A stretch of 64,000 nucleotides of DNA from Dyadobacter sp. CY326 (GTDB lineage Bacteria; Bacteroidota; Bacteroidia; Cytophagales; Spirosomataceae). Positions 42,168-51,500 of this stretch are shown here, in pieces. The notes beneath the pieces are model-generated. The model ran no database searches. It was not told the DNA's origin and saw nothing but the letters and a program-made list of their open reading frames with translations. Made by a program: the position numbers and the translations under genes. Position 1 is the first letter of the stretch; each line of letters opens with the position of its first letter. The stretch lies in assembly GCF_021390515.1 (NCBI RefSeq), contig NZ_JAJUXI010000010.1:216229-280228 (forward strand), read 5' to 3'.

Positions 42168-43145
42168 ATGCGTTTGATCTCCCATCCGGTTCTTTGCAAC
42201 TATTACGTGACTTATCGCTGCAATGCATCATGTAGTTTTTGCGACATTTGGGAGAAGCCTTCGCCTTACATTACGGTTGAAAATCTAAGAGAAAATTTAA
42301 GGGATTTAAAAAAGCTAGGCGTTAAAGTCATTGATTTTACCGGAGGCGAACCATTGCTGCACAGGCAGTTGGATCTGCTTTTGAAAGAAGCCAAAGACCA
42401 CGGCATGATCACAACCGTGACAAGCAATGGTTTGCTTTATCCTAAACAGGCGGAAAAACTCCGCGGCCTCGTTGACATGCTCCATTTTTCCCTTGACTCT
42501 CCTGATCGGGACGAGCATGATCAATCCAGAGGAGTCAAATGTTTTGATAAAGTAATGGAATCCATTGCTGTGGCAAAAGCGCTAGGGGAGCGTCCTGACA
42601 TCATTTTCACTGTTTTTGAAGATAATGTGCATAAGATACGGCAGCTTTGGGAAGAGGTTTGTGTGCCTAACGATCTTGTCCTGATTCTGAATCCGGTTTT
42701 TGAATACAATAATGTCGGTTCAAATCTTTCGAAAGAGGCTTTGAATGAACTGACGTGGTGGGGAAAGCAAAAGAATGTTTATCTCAACGATGCATTTATC
42801 CAACTAAGGCTGGACGGAGGAAATCATGTTAACGATCCCATTTGCAAAGCGGCAAGCACGACGATCGTCATTTCGCCGGAAAATAAATTGGTTTTGCCAT
42901 GTTATCATTTAGGTTTGAAAGACTTTCCTATTGAAGGAAATCTTTTCGAATTGTATCATTCTGACGAAGTGCAAAAACTCGTCGCGCTGGAAGGTAAATT
43001 GCCCGCCTGCGAAGGCTGCGCGATCAATTGTTACATGCAGCCTTCTTTTGCAGTCGAAGTGAATAAATATTGGTGGAAAGCTCTTCCCAGCACCATTAAA
43101 TACAACCGCATCAAAGGCACCTGGAAGCAAATGGTCGGGTTTTAA
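42168..43145 (+). CDS. Radical SAM protein with a SPASM-like C-terminus
   Basis: A 325-residue radical SAM enzyme: the CNASCSFC motif (Cys18, Cys22, Cys25) binds the SAM [4Fe-4S] cluster, and IDFTGGEPLLH is the glycine-rich SAM site. Further cysteines near the C-terminus (DPICKA, LPCYHL, CEGC, INCYM) suggest an auxiliary cluster like those in SPASM/Twitch proteins. Family members modify peptides, build cofactors or modify sterol/hopanoid-like lipids. The substrate cannot be read; tight linkage to accD hints at lipid metabolism, which is only an inference. Confidence 0.85.
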   Translation: MRLISHPVLCNYYVTYRCNASCSFCDIWEKPSPYITVENLRENLRDLKKLGVKVIDFTGGEPLLHRQLDLLLKEAKDHGMITTVTSNGLLYPKQAEKLRGLVDMLHFSLDSPDRDEHDQSRGVKCFDKVMESIAVAKALGERPDIIFTVFEDNVHKIRQLWEEVCVPNDLVLILNPVFEYNNVGSNLSKEALNELTWWGKQKNVYLNDAFIQLRLDGGNHVNDPICKAASTTIVISPENKLVLPCYHLGLKDFPIEGNLFELYHSDEVQKLVALEGKLPACEGCAINCYMQPSFAVEVNKYWWKALPSTIKYNRIKGTWKQMVGF

Positions 43146-43146
43146 A

Positions 43147-43626
43147 CTATAAGCAGCCCTCTTTTCTGCGTGTGTCAGTAATCGAACTGATCTTCCATCC
43201 TGTGCTTATTTTGATCAGTGTAAACACATTCACGCCGCAATGTGAAAACTTCTCGCCCAGAAAGAATTTATATGGCGCCCATACAATCGCCATCGGCCCA
43301 TCCACCGTTATTTTGACGTCATAAATCTGTTCGTCCCACTTTTGTTCGTGCGGTTTTCCCACAGCTTTGACAAAACCATTGATGGATTCCGTTTTCATTG
43401 CAATTGAATCAGACGGATTTTGTGGAACAGACATCATAGAGCTCCCAACTGCGAAGGCGCTGCGGACCATTGAAGAATCTCCGGCGCGCATGCCATCAAA
43501 TAACGTGTTGACTGTCTGCATAATGCCGGGATCATATTTTTGGCAAAAGGCGCTTGATGTGCAAAAAGCGAAGGAAAAGATCAGTAGAGAGAGCCGGATA
43601 TGATTGGAGGTGATGGCGATTTTCAT
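43147..43626 (-). CDS. Secreted NTF2-like (DUF4440-type) protein
   Basis: A 159-residue protein with a signal peptide (about 1-28, cleavage near AFCQ). The rest resembles the NTF2-like/SnoaL fold: a helix with DGMRAGDSSMVRSAF, then strands with MAIVWAPYKFFLG and FTLIKISTGWKISSITDTR. Such domains bind small ligands or are enzymes; no function is assigned. ATG 43626 is preferred since the longer frame runs back over the smpB promoter. It is convergent with the radical SAM gene with a 1-bp gap. Confidence 0.85.
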   Translation of the reverse strand: MKIAITSNHIRLSLLIFSFAFCTSSAFCQKYDPGIMQTVNTLFDGMRAGDSSMVRSAFAVGSSMMSVPQNPSDSIAMKTESINGFVKAVGKPHEQKWDEQIYDVKITVDGPMAIVWAPYKFFLGEKFSHCGVNVFTLIKISTGWKISSITDTRRKEGCL

Positions 43627-43629
43627 TAA

Positions 43630-43660
43630 TTGGTATAGTTTTAACAAAAGCTTAATTTTG
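43630..43660 (+). promoter_or_regulatory. Promoter of smpB
   Basis: TTG at 43630-43632, a 20-bp spacer and TAATTTTG at 43653-43660, exact for the Bacteroidetes pattern. The start is about 20 nt before ATG 43688. Confidence 0.6.
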
Positions 43661-43687
43661 AGCCCGTTTTGAATTTGAGAATTAATT

Positions 43688-44146
43688 ATGTCGGAAAAAA
43701 TAGTTAAAAAAGTAGATATTAAAAATCGCAAGGCCTCATTCGAATATTTCTTCATTGAAGAGTTTACGGCTGGCATGGCATTGACGGGGACAGAAATAAA
43801 GTCAATCAGACAAGGCAAGGTGAATTTTCAGGATGCATATTGTCTGTTTATGGACGGAGAGTTGTTTATCAGAAGTTTACACATTTCCCCATACACGGAA
43901 GGCACACATTACAACCACGATCCGATGCGGGATCGCAAATTGCTAATTACTAAAAGAGAAAAGAAAAAGTTGGTGGAAAATCTGAAAGATCAGGGTCTGA
44001 CGATCATTCCGGTAAGATTGTTTACGAGCGAGCGCGGACTTGCAAAATTGCACATTGCTTTGGCAAAAGGTAAAAAACTATACGACAAGCGGGATACGAT
44101 CAAGGAAAGGGATGTGAAGCGCGAAACGGATCGGATGAATTTTTAG
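43688..44146 (+). CDS. smpB: SsrA-binding protein SmpB
   Basis: A 152-residue tmRNA-binding protein for rescue of stalled ribosomes. NRKASFEYFFIEEFTAGMALTG, SIRQGKVN and the basic C-terminal tail (KKLYDKRDTIKERDVKRE) are diagnostic. Normal length. The tmRNA gene itself is not in the window. Confidence 0.96.
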   Translation: MSEKIVKKVDIKNRKASFEYFFIEEFTAGMALTGTEIKSIRQGKVNFQDAYCLFMDGELFIRSLHISPYTEGTHYNHDPMRDRKLLITKREKKKLVENLKDQGLTIIPVRLFTSERGLAKLHIALAKGKKLYDKRDTIKERDVKRETDRMNF

Positions 44147-44223
44147 CATATTTTTTGAATTTCCCGGCGCGATTTTTAAGGTAAAAATTCATATATTGTC
44201 AGAATTAAATACCTCAAGGGCTC

Positions 44224-44733
44224 ATGGGTAAAGTACTGGTTCTTAATCAAGATTATAGTGCGTTAAGTGTTTGCACAGTTCCAAAGGCATTTTTGTTAGT
44301 GTATATGAACAAGGCCGAAATGCTGGCCGAATCACCACGTCATTATCTCCGAACGGTTAACGACAAATATCCCATGCCCGTCGTGATCCGCCTGAACCGT
44401 TACATTCACATTCCGTATCGCGGTGTTGTAATGACAAGGCAAAATCTTTTCAAGCGGGACAGTAATCGATGTCAGTATTGCGGCACACACGATAACCTCA
44501 CATTGGACCATGTTATCCCAAAATCCAGAGGCGGCAAAACAACCTGGGATAATCTCGCCACCGCTTGCAAACGCTGTAATTCACGAAAAGGCGATCACAC
44601 TCCAGAAGAAGTTGGAATGCCACTCCGCCAGCGTCCGTTTCGTCCCTCTTTTTTGATGTTTATCAGAGATTTTTCCGGCCTGGCCGATGATGAATGGCTT
44701 CCCTATCTGGGCGTAAAGGAACGGACTTACTAA
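44224..44733 (+). CDS. HNH endonuclease family protein
   Basis: A 169-residue protein with a C-terminal HNH nuclease domain (about 75-130): CQYCGTHDNLTLDHVIPKSRGG, then LATACKRCNSRKG, giving the two zinc-type CxxC pairs and the DH and N residues. The N-terminal 70 residues (VLNQDYSALSVCTVPKAFLLV) are a conserved extension in many bacterial members. The role is unclear; the family is often chromosomal and not linked to phage or restriction genes, as here. Confidence 0.88.
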   Translation: MGKVLVLNQDYSALSVCTVPKAFLLVYMNKAEMLAESPRHYLRTVNDKYPMPVVIRLNRYIHIPYRGVVMTRQNLFKRDSNRCQYCGTHDNLTLDHVIPKSRGGKTTWDNLATACKRCNSRKGDHTPEEVGMPLRQRPFRPSFLMFIRDFSGLADDEWLPYLGVKERTY

Positions 44734-44836
44734 TTATGGTTCCTCACTTCGTAGCCTTCACTTCCCTTAAATATCCTTTTTCTTCTGATTTTCAAATATA
44801 AATCCTGGCATCCTGGGAAGTTATTTTGAAAACGCG

Positions 44837-44844
44837 TACTTTTG
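44837..44844 (+). promoter_or_regulatory. Putative -7 element for rpsA
   Basis: TACTTTTG fits TAnnTTTG and lies 87 bp before ATG 44932, a leader long enough for regulation. No TTG stands at the ideal upstream distance. Confidence 0.45.
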
Positions 44845-44931
44845 CGCTCTATTTTTCCAAAAACACTTGTTTAACTAATTTTCAGCTATTTAGCTCGGAA
44901 GCTGATGTACACAGAGCAATAATTCCTATTT

Positions 44932-46758
44932 ATGTCTAAGGAAATTCAACATCAACCACTTCCTGATTTCGATTGGGATAAAGCAGCAGACAAAGGTTTC
45001 GGCACGGGTTACTCAACTGCAGACCGCGATCGTTTCGAACAAATGTATGAGACTACAATTTCTCCTGTTCAGGAAAAAGAAGTAGTAAAAGGTATTGTAG
45101 TTGGTATTACAGATCGGGAAGTAATCCTTAACATCGGTTTCAAATCTGATGGTATCGTTTCTTCCAATGAATTCCGCGATTTGCCAGGAATGAAAATTGG
45201 CGACGAAGTGGAAGTTTACGTAGAAAACCAGGAAGACGCTCAGGGTCAGCTTGTTCTTTCACGCAAAAAAGCAAAAGTTATTACTGCATGGGATAACATT
45301 CAGAAATCGTTTGACGAGGATGTGGTTATCGATGCTAACGTGAAAAGAAGAACTAAGGGTGGTCTTATTGTTGATATATTCGGCATCGAGGCTTTCTTGC
45401 CAGGTTCACAAATCGATGTTAAACCGATCCGCGATTTCGACATTTTTGTTGGAAAACGTATGGAGGTTAAAGTTGTTAAGATCAATTATGCTAATGATAA
45501 CGTAGTTGTTTCGCACAAAATATTGATCGAAAAAGATCTTGAAGCACAGCGTCAGCAAATCTTGAATAACCTTGAAAAAGGACAAGTTCTGGAAGGCGTT
45601 ATCAAGAACATGACAAACTTCGGTGTGTTCATTGACCTTGGTGGTGTAGATGGTCTTCTTCACATTACAGATATTTCATGGGGTCGTATCAACCACCCAT
45701 CTGACTTGCTTGCGCTTGATCAGAAATTGAATGTGGTTGTTTTGGATTTCGATGAAGAGAAAAAACGTATCTCTCTTGGCTTGAAACAACTTCAGTCTCA
45801 CCCATGGGATTCTCTTGCAGAAGAAATCCAGGTTGGATCGAAGGTTACAGGTCGTATCGTTAATGTTGCTGATTACGGCGCATTCCTTGAAATCAAACCA
45901 GGTGTTGAAGGTTTGATCCACGTTTCTGAAATGTCATGGTCTCAGCACCTGCGCAATCCTCAGGAATTTATGACTGTAAATGATGAGATCAGTGCAGTTG
46001 TGTTGACTCTGGATCGCAACGAACGCAAAATGTCTCTTGGAATTAAGCAATTGACAGAAGATCCTTGGACACAAGCTTCTTTGAAAGAGAAATACGCAAT
46101 CGGAACACGTCACAAAGGTGTGGTTCGTAACCTTACCAACTTCGGCTTGTTCATTGAGCTTGAAGAAGGAATCGACGGTCTTGTACACGTTTCTGACCTT
46201 TCATGGACCAAGAAAATCAAACATCCTTCTGACTTCGTTAAAGTAAATGACGAGCTTGAAGTTGTAGTTCTTGAACTTGATGCTGACAACCGTCGTCTGG
46301 CTCTTGGTCACAAACAACTTGAAGAAAACCCATGGGATACTTTCGAAAGCATCTTTGAAGTCGGTTCTGTTCATAAATCTACGATCGTTGCTAAAGGTGA
46401 TAAGTTCGCAACACTTGAACTTCCTTACGGAATTGAAGGCGTTTCAGCTATCAAAAACCTGACGAAAGAAGATGGAACGGTGGCAGAAGTAGGTGAAAGC
46501 CTTGACTTTACTGTTCTTGAGTTCTTGAAAGACGAGAAGAAAATCGTTCTTACGCATTCCAAAGTAACCAAAGCAGCGCCTGCTCCAGAAGAGAAGAAAG
46601 AAGACCGTCCTACAAAAGCGCAGTCATCTGCTCCTGCGAAAAGCGCTCCTGTTGCTGACTCAACCAAAGAAGGTGAGAAATCTACTTTCGGAGACTTAAG
46701 CGTTCTTTCAGCATTGAAAGAGCAAATGGAAGAAAGCGAAAAGAAAGGAAAAAAGTAA
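44932..46758 (+). CDS. rpsA: 30S ribosomal protein S1
   Basis: A 608-residue S1 with six consecutive S1/OB domains, starting near residues 60, 148, 223, 308, 393 and 478. The better-preserved ones contain GVFIDLGGVDGLLHITDISW, GAFLEIKPGVEGLIHVSEMSW and GLFIELEEGIDGLVHVSDLSW. The last is divergent. A Lys/Glu/Ala/Pro-rich C-terminal tail (about 550-608) is disordered-looking. S1 unwinds mRNA for initiation. Lack of Shine-Dalgarno sequences in this phylum makes S1 particularly relevant. Confidence 0.95.
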   Translation: MSKEIQHQPLPDFDWDKAADKGFGTGYSTADRDRFEQMYETTISPVQEKEVVKGIVVGITDREVILNIGFKSDGIVSSNEFRDLPGMKIGDEVEVYVENQEDAQGQLVLSRKKAKVITAWDNIQKSFDEDVVIDANVKRRTKGGLIVDIFGIEAFLPGSQIDVKPIRDFDIFVGKRMEVKVVKINYANDNVVVSHKILIEKDLEAQRQQILNNLEKGQVLEGVIKNMTNFGVFIDLGGVDGLLHITDISWGRINHPSDLLALDQKLNVVVLDFDEEKKRISLGLKQLQSHPWDSLAEEIQVGSKVTGRIVNVADYGAFLEIKPGVEGLIHVSEMSWSQHLRNPQEFMTVNDEISAVVLTLDRNERKMSLGIKQLTEDPWTQASLKEKYAIGTRHKGVVRNLTNFGLFIELEEGIDGLVHVSDLSWTKKIKHPSDFVKVNDELEVVVLELDADNRRLALGHKQLEENPWDTFESIFEVGSVHKSTIVAKGDKFATLELPYGIEGVSAIKNLTKEDGTVAEVGESLDFTVLEFLKDEKKIVLTHSKVTKAAPAPEEKKEDRPTKAQSSAPAKSAPVADSTKEGEKSTFGDLSVLSALKEQMEESEKKGKK

Positions 46759-46788
46759 ACAATATAGCTAAGTAGCGAATTTTTTTGA

Positions 46789-46796
46789 TACTTTTG
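46789..46796 (+). promoter_or_regulatory. Putative -7 element for tRNA-Cys
   Basis: TACTTTTG, exact for TAnnTTTG, 45 bp before the tRNA. The predicted start near 46803 coincides with the base of the hairpin at 46802-46834. Confidence 0.4.
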
Positions 46797-46801
46797 CACC
46801 C

Positions 46802-46838
46802 GGATTAGCTGCCAGCGCAAGCAGCAGCTAATCCAATT
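46802..46838 (+). terminator. Hairpin between rpsA and tRNA-Cys, probable rpsA terminator
   Basis: Perfect 11-bp stem GGATTAGCTGC / GCAGCTAATCC, loop of 11 nt, then AATTTT. It may instead be the 5' leader of the tRNA precursor. Confidence 0.6.
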
Positions 46839-46840
46839 TT

Positions 46841-46911
46841 GGTTCCGTGGCCGAGTGGCTAGGCAGAGGTCTGCAAAACCTCGTACAGCGGTTCGAATCC
46901 GCTCGGAACCT
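46841..46911 (+). tRNA. tRNA-Cys (anticodon GCA)
   Basis: A cloverleaf can be drawn: acceptor GGTTCCG pairs with CGGAACC (46904-46910), anticodon stem GAGGT/ACCTC with loop CTGCAAA (anticodon GCA, 46872-46874), T-loop TTCGAATC. The discriminator base is U, as expected for cysteine tRNA. CCA is not encoded. Confidence 0.95.
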
Positions 46912-46960
46912 CCCATAGATTGTGTGTATGGCGCCTGCCATGGCACACAAAAAAATACTC

Positions 46961-47015
46961 AAAAAGTGCCATTTGGAGAAAGCCGAAATGAAGGTTTCCA
47001 AATGGCACTTTTTTA
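46961..47015 (+). terminator. Terminator after tRNA-Cys
   Basis: Long stem AAAAAGTGCCATTTGGA / TTCCAAATGGCACTTTTTT with a loop of about 17 nt. A second hairpin (46921-46948, TGTGTGTATGGC / GCCATGGCACACA) lies just upstream. Confidence 0.85.
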
Positions 47016-47127
47016 TTCTAACTTATTGATATTCAGGAGTTATTAGCGAAGAGAAAAACTGAAAAAAATATCGATAAATTAGACAAATTATAAATAAGAA
47101 GGGCACCTAAAATATCCCCTAAATACT

Positions 47128-47158
47128 TTTGTGGATAAAAAATCGTGAGCTAGTTTTG
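47128..47158 (+). promoter_or_regulatory. Promoter of the alternative complex III operon
   Basis: TTTG at 47128-47131, a 19-bp spacer and TAGTTTTG at 47151-47158. The start would lie near 47165, about 22 nt before ATG 47187. A second match, TACTTTTG at 47124-47131, overlaps the -33 element and could be an alternative upstream promoter. Confidence 0.6.
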
Positions 47159-47186
47159 TCTGTTGAAGAATAATGAATAGTTGATT

Positions 47187-48485
47187 ATGAATATACCATT
47201 CCGAAAGGACTCTAAGTTTTGTTCCTTCTTTAGTTACTCAAAAACATTTGTAGCTATCGTAATAGCTATCTTATTAAGCATTCCAAGCTTAGTATATGCT
47301 CAGGACAGCACGGCTGCTGCTGGGGCTGCACCCGCAGGGGGCGGCGACGCAGCCAAAGGGGAAGCTCTTTTCAAAAATAACTGTGCGCAATGCCATGCTG
47401 TTACGGATGAGCGCGTTGTTGGTCCAGGTTTGAAGGGGGCAAGTGCACGTCATGATTTTGCCTGGCTTTCAAAATGGGTACGTAACTCTCAGGCTGTTAT
47501 CGCTTCAGGTGATCCGTATGCTGTGAAAATCTATAACGAGTACGCTAAGGCTCAAATGACAAGTTTCCCCAACTTATCAGATGATGATATCAAGGGGATT
47601 TTTGCATACATAGACCAGGCAGGCGCAGCTGCACCTGCGGCTGCCGCGGCACCTGCTGCTGGCGGAGCTTCTGGTGGAGCAGCATCTGCACAAGGCGGTG
47701 GTCCTTCGGATTTGTTTGTGATTGTGCTTGGAGCGCTTGTTGTTGTGATGCTTCTGGTGCTTGGAGTTCTCTTGGTGATCGTTTCATTGCTGTCGAAAGC
47801 CGTTAGCGGAGAGCCAGGTGTGGTTGTTGAGAAAGAGGATTTTATGACGCGTCTTGGCAGCTCACTCAAAAGAATTGCCAGTGACCCCGCCATTCGTTCT
47901 GCAACGATCTGGATATTTGTTTTACTTGTTTTGAAGGCAACCATTGATGGTGCGTATAGCGTTGGTGTGCAGCAAGGTTATGCTCCAAAACAGCCTATTT
48001 CGTTCTCACACAAATTGCACGCAGGCGAGTATAAAATCGATTGTAACTACTGTCACACAGGTGTTAACAGAGGTAAGTCAGCGCACATTCCTTCGGCTAA
48101 CATTTGTATGAACTGTCACGGAGTTATCAAGAAAGAATCTCCTGAAATTCAAAAGATCTATACTTCGATTGAAAATAACCAGCCAATTGAATGGGTTAGG
48201 GTTCACAATCTTCCCGATTTGGCGTATTTTAATCATGCTCAGCACGTTAACGTCGGTGGACTGGAATGTCAGAACTGCCACGGCGAAGTTGAGAAAATGG
48301 AAGTTATTCAGCAGCGCTCATCCCTCACAATGGGATGGTGTATTGATTGTCACCGTAAGACTGAGGTCAACACGAAAGACAACAAATACTATGATAAATT
48401 AGTACAACTGCATGCTGGTGAAAGTAAGGAAGCACTGAAAGTGGCTGATATTGGTGGGTTGGAATGTTCTAAATGCCATTATTAA
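47187..48485 (+). CDS. actA: Alternative complex III subunit ActA, multiheme cytochrome c
   Basis: A 432-residue cytochrome with a signal peptide (about 1-38) and six CxxCH heme sites: CAQCH (66-70), CNYCH, CMNCH, CQNCH, CIDCH and CSKCH. The first sits in a monoheme cytochrome c domain; then an Ala/Pro/Gly linker (about 148-175) and membrane segments (about 178-205 and 235-255) precede the five-heme part that corresponds to classical ActA. It passes electrons from quinol oxidation toward the oxidase. ATG 47187 is preferred to TTG 47181. It is the first gene of the operon. Confidence 0.92.
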   Translation: MNIPFRKDSKFCSFFSYSKTFVAIVIAILLSIPSLVYAQDSTAAAGAAPAGGGDAAKGEALFKNNCAQCHAVTDERVVGPGLKGASARHDFAWLSKWVRNSQAVIASGDPYAVKIYNEYAKAQMTSFPNLSDDDIKGIFAYIDQAGAAAPAAAAAPAAGGASGGAASAQGGGPSDLFVIVLGALVVVMLLVLGVLLVIVSLLSKAVSGEPGVVVEKEDFMTRLGSSLKRIASDPAIRSATIWIFVLLVLKATIDGAYSVGVQQGYAPKQPISFSHKLHAGEYKIDCNYCHTGVNRGKSAHIPSANICMNCHGVIKKESPEIQKIYTSIENNQPIEWVRVHNLPDLAYFNHAQHVNVGGLECQNCHGEVEKMEVIQQRSSLTMGWCIDCHRKTEVNTKDNKYYDKLVQLHAGESKEALKVADIGGLECSKCHY

Positions 48486-48532
48486 TCAAAAAACATTAAT
48501 ACCAGAATACAACTCATTGTATTTAATTTTTT

Positions 48533-51500
48533 ATGGAAAATACAAATAAAAGATACTGGAGAGGGCTTGAAGAATTGCGGAATGACGAGTCGTTTGTAAA
48601 AAACGCTTCTTCGGAATTCGGTGAAGCGCCTGCTCAAAACCAGTATGAAAATTTGCTTGATGGATCAGGTACTCATAGACGTGACTTTCTTAAGGTTTTA
48701 GGTTTTGGTATGGCTGCCGTGTCATTGGCGGCTTGTGAAACTCCCGTTAAAAAAGCAATTCCTTACGTAAATAAGCCTGAGGGTGAATTTCCTACGATTG
48801 CAAACTGGTATGCTTCTACTTATATGGAAGGTGGAGACTACGCAAGCATTCTGGTGAAGACGCGCGAAGGGCGTCCGGTTAAAATTGAAGGAAATGCACT
48901 TTCGACAATTTCAACGGGAACCAGTGCAAGAGTTCAGGCATCATTGCTTGGGCTTTATGATAACGAAAAATTAAGAGGCCCTAAAAAAGGCGATGATACA
49001 AAAGTTAGCTGGGACACAGTTGACAAAGAAATTCAAGACCAACTTAACCAAATTGCTGCCAGTGGAGGCGCCATTCGCATTGTCTCCCCAACAATAGTAA
49101 GCCCTTCGACAAAAGCAGTTATTGCAGACTTTACTACGAAATTCCCGACTACGCGCCATATTATGTATGATGCGAATTCGTCATATGCAATTGTAAGGGC
49201 TAATGAGCTTTCTTTTGGAAAGGCTGTTTTCCCATCCTATGATTTTAGTAAGGCAAAAGTAATCGTTGGGATCGATGCAGATTTTCTTGGTTCGTGGGTT
49301 ATGGCGGATGGCTTTGCTAGTCAATATGCTGAAACGCGTCGCCTGAGCAGTGGAAAAGACGGCAAGAAGGAAATGTCGAGGCACTATCAGTTTGAGACAA
49401 GACTGTCATTAACTGGTTCTAATGCTGACTATCGCGGAGCGGTTAAGCCATCAGAAATTGGAGCGGTCGTTACAAACTTATACAACAAAGTCGCTTCCAA
49501 ACTTGGTGGTACGTCAATAACGGCTTCCGCATTACAGGTTCCTAATCTTGATAAAGCTGCTGCTGATCTGATCGCAGCGAAAGGGCAAGCAATTGTAGTT
49601 TGCGGAATCAATGATCCTGCGGTGCAAACTGTGGTGAACGGATTGAATGCATTGCTTGGAAGTTACGGGTCCACGATCGATCTGGACACACCATTGAACT
49701 TGCGTCAAGGCAATGATGTGCTTATGAATGAGTTCATTGATGAAGTGAAGGGTGGAAAAGTTGCAGGTGTCATCATTTATGGTGCAAATCCTGTTTATGA
49801 TCATCCTCGTGGTGCTGAACTTGCAGCTGCGCTTCCGAAAGTTAAACTTGGTATTTCATTCAGCCACCGTGCAGACGAGACTTCGTCACTGGTAAAATAT
49901 ATTTGTCCAGCTCCTCATTATTTGGAGTCTTGGAACGATGCCGAGCCAAAAGCTGGATTGTTCAGTTTGGCTCAGCCAACGATTAGCTTGATCTTCAATA
50001 CACGCCAGGCACAAGCAAGCCTCTTGAAATGGGCGGGCCGACCTTTTGACTTTCATGAATATGTGAAGGCTTATTGGAGAAGCAATGTTTTTGCTCAGGG
50101 CGGAACGGGAGATTTTGAAAAGTTCTGGATACAGTCACTGCATGACGGCGTGTTTCAGGGAACGCGTGCCGCAGGCACTGGCGCAACATTCGCAGGAAAT
50201 ATTGCTGAGGCAGCAGCCGCCGTCGGCAGAGGCGCAAAGGCAGGTTCAGGAATCGAATTGGCACTTTACGAAAATGTGGCAATCGGAACTGGTGCATTTG
50301 CGAATAACCCTTGGCTGCAAGAGCTTCCTGATCCAGTTACAAAGGCAACTTGGGATAATCACGCATGTGTTTCGCAGAAGACCGCGACCGACCTTGGTGT
50401 AGTACAGGGTGATGTAGTGAAAGTCGAAGCAAAAGGTAAATCTGTTGAACTTCCAATTTTGATCCAACCGGGACAACCTAATGGAACCGTTGCAGTATCA
50501 ATTGGATATGGACGTGAAAAGTCTGGTAAATCTGGTGACGGAGTTGGAAAAAATGTATATCCGTTTGCTACAATCAATGCTGGATTCGTGTCACTTTATC
50601 CAGGTGAGGCTACAATTACTAAAACGGGTGAGTTCCGTGAAATAGCGCAGACGCAGACGCACGACACGGTTATGGGTCGTAAGTCTGTTTTGCAAGAAAC
50701 TATTCTATCTAAATTCCAAAAAGATCCTTTGGCAGGTCGGTTTGTTCCGAAAGTAGAAACTTCAGAAGGAGCGGTTGACGCGACTGATTTAACTTTATGG
50801 AATGGACACAAATATAAAAATCACTCGTGGGGAATGGTCATTGACCTTAACTCTTGTGTTGGTTGTGGATCTTGTGTAGTAAGCTGTATTTCGGAAAACA
50901 ACATTCCGGTTGTTGGAAGACAGGAAGTAATCAATAGACGCGAAATGCACTGGATGCGCATTGACCGCTATTATAGCTCTGATGCAGAAGTTGGCGATTA
51001 TAAAGCAATGGAAATTGCTTCACAAAATCCGGACGTTACTTTCCAGCCAATGCTTTGCCAGCATTGCAACAATGCTCCTTGCGAAACGGTTTGTCCTGTA
51101 CTTGCGACAACACATAGCTCTGAAGGCTTGAACCAAATGACTTACAACCGTTGCGTTGGAACACGTTACTGTGCAAATAACTGCCCTTATAAAGTGCGTC
51201 GTTTCAACTGGTTCAAATATTTTGATAACGATAATTTTGATTACAACTTCAACAACGATCTTGGCAAAATGGCCATCAATCCTGATGTGACCGTTCGTTC
51301 AAGAGGAGTAATCGAGAAATGCTCAATGTGCGTGCAACGCATTCAAGAAGGCAAGCTGACAGCCAGAAAAGAGAGAAGACGCGTTGCTGACGGGGAAATT
51401 ATAACAGCGTGTGCGCAATCTTGTCCTACAAATGCGATTACGTTTGGAGATATGAACGATCCTGAAAGCAGAATTTCACAAGTGCTTGAAGAAGAAAGAG

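Noticed and set aside
46425..46946. 173-codon minus-strand frame across the rpsA end and tRNA-Cys
   Set aside because: It covers a tRNA gene and a terminator; chance frame.
46921..46949. Second small RNA gene between tRNA-Cys and its terminator
   Set aside because: Only a short imperfect hairpin is visible, with no cloverleaf or other RNA signature.
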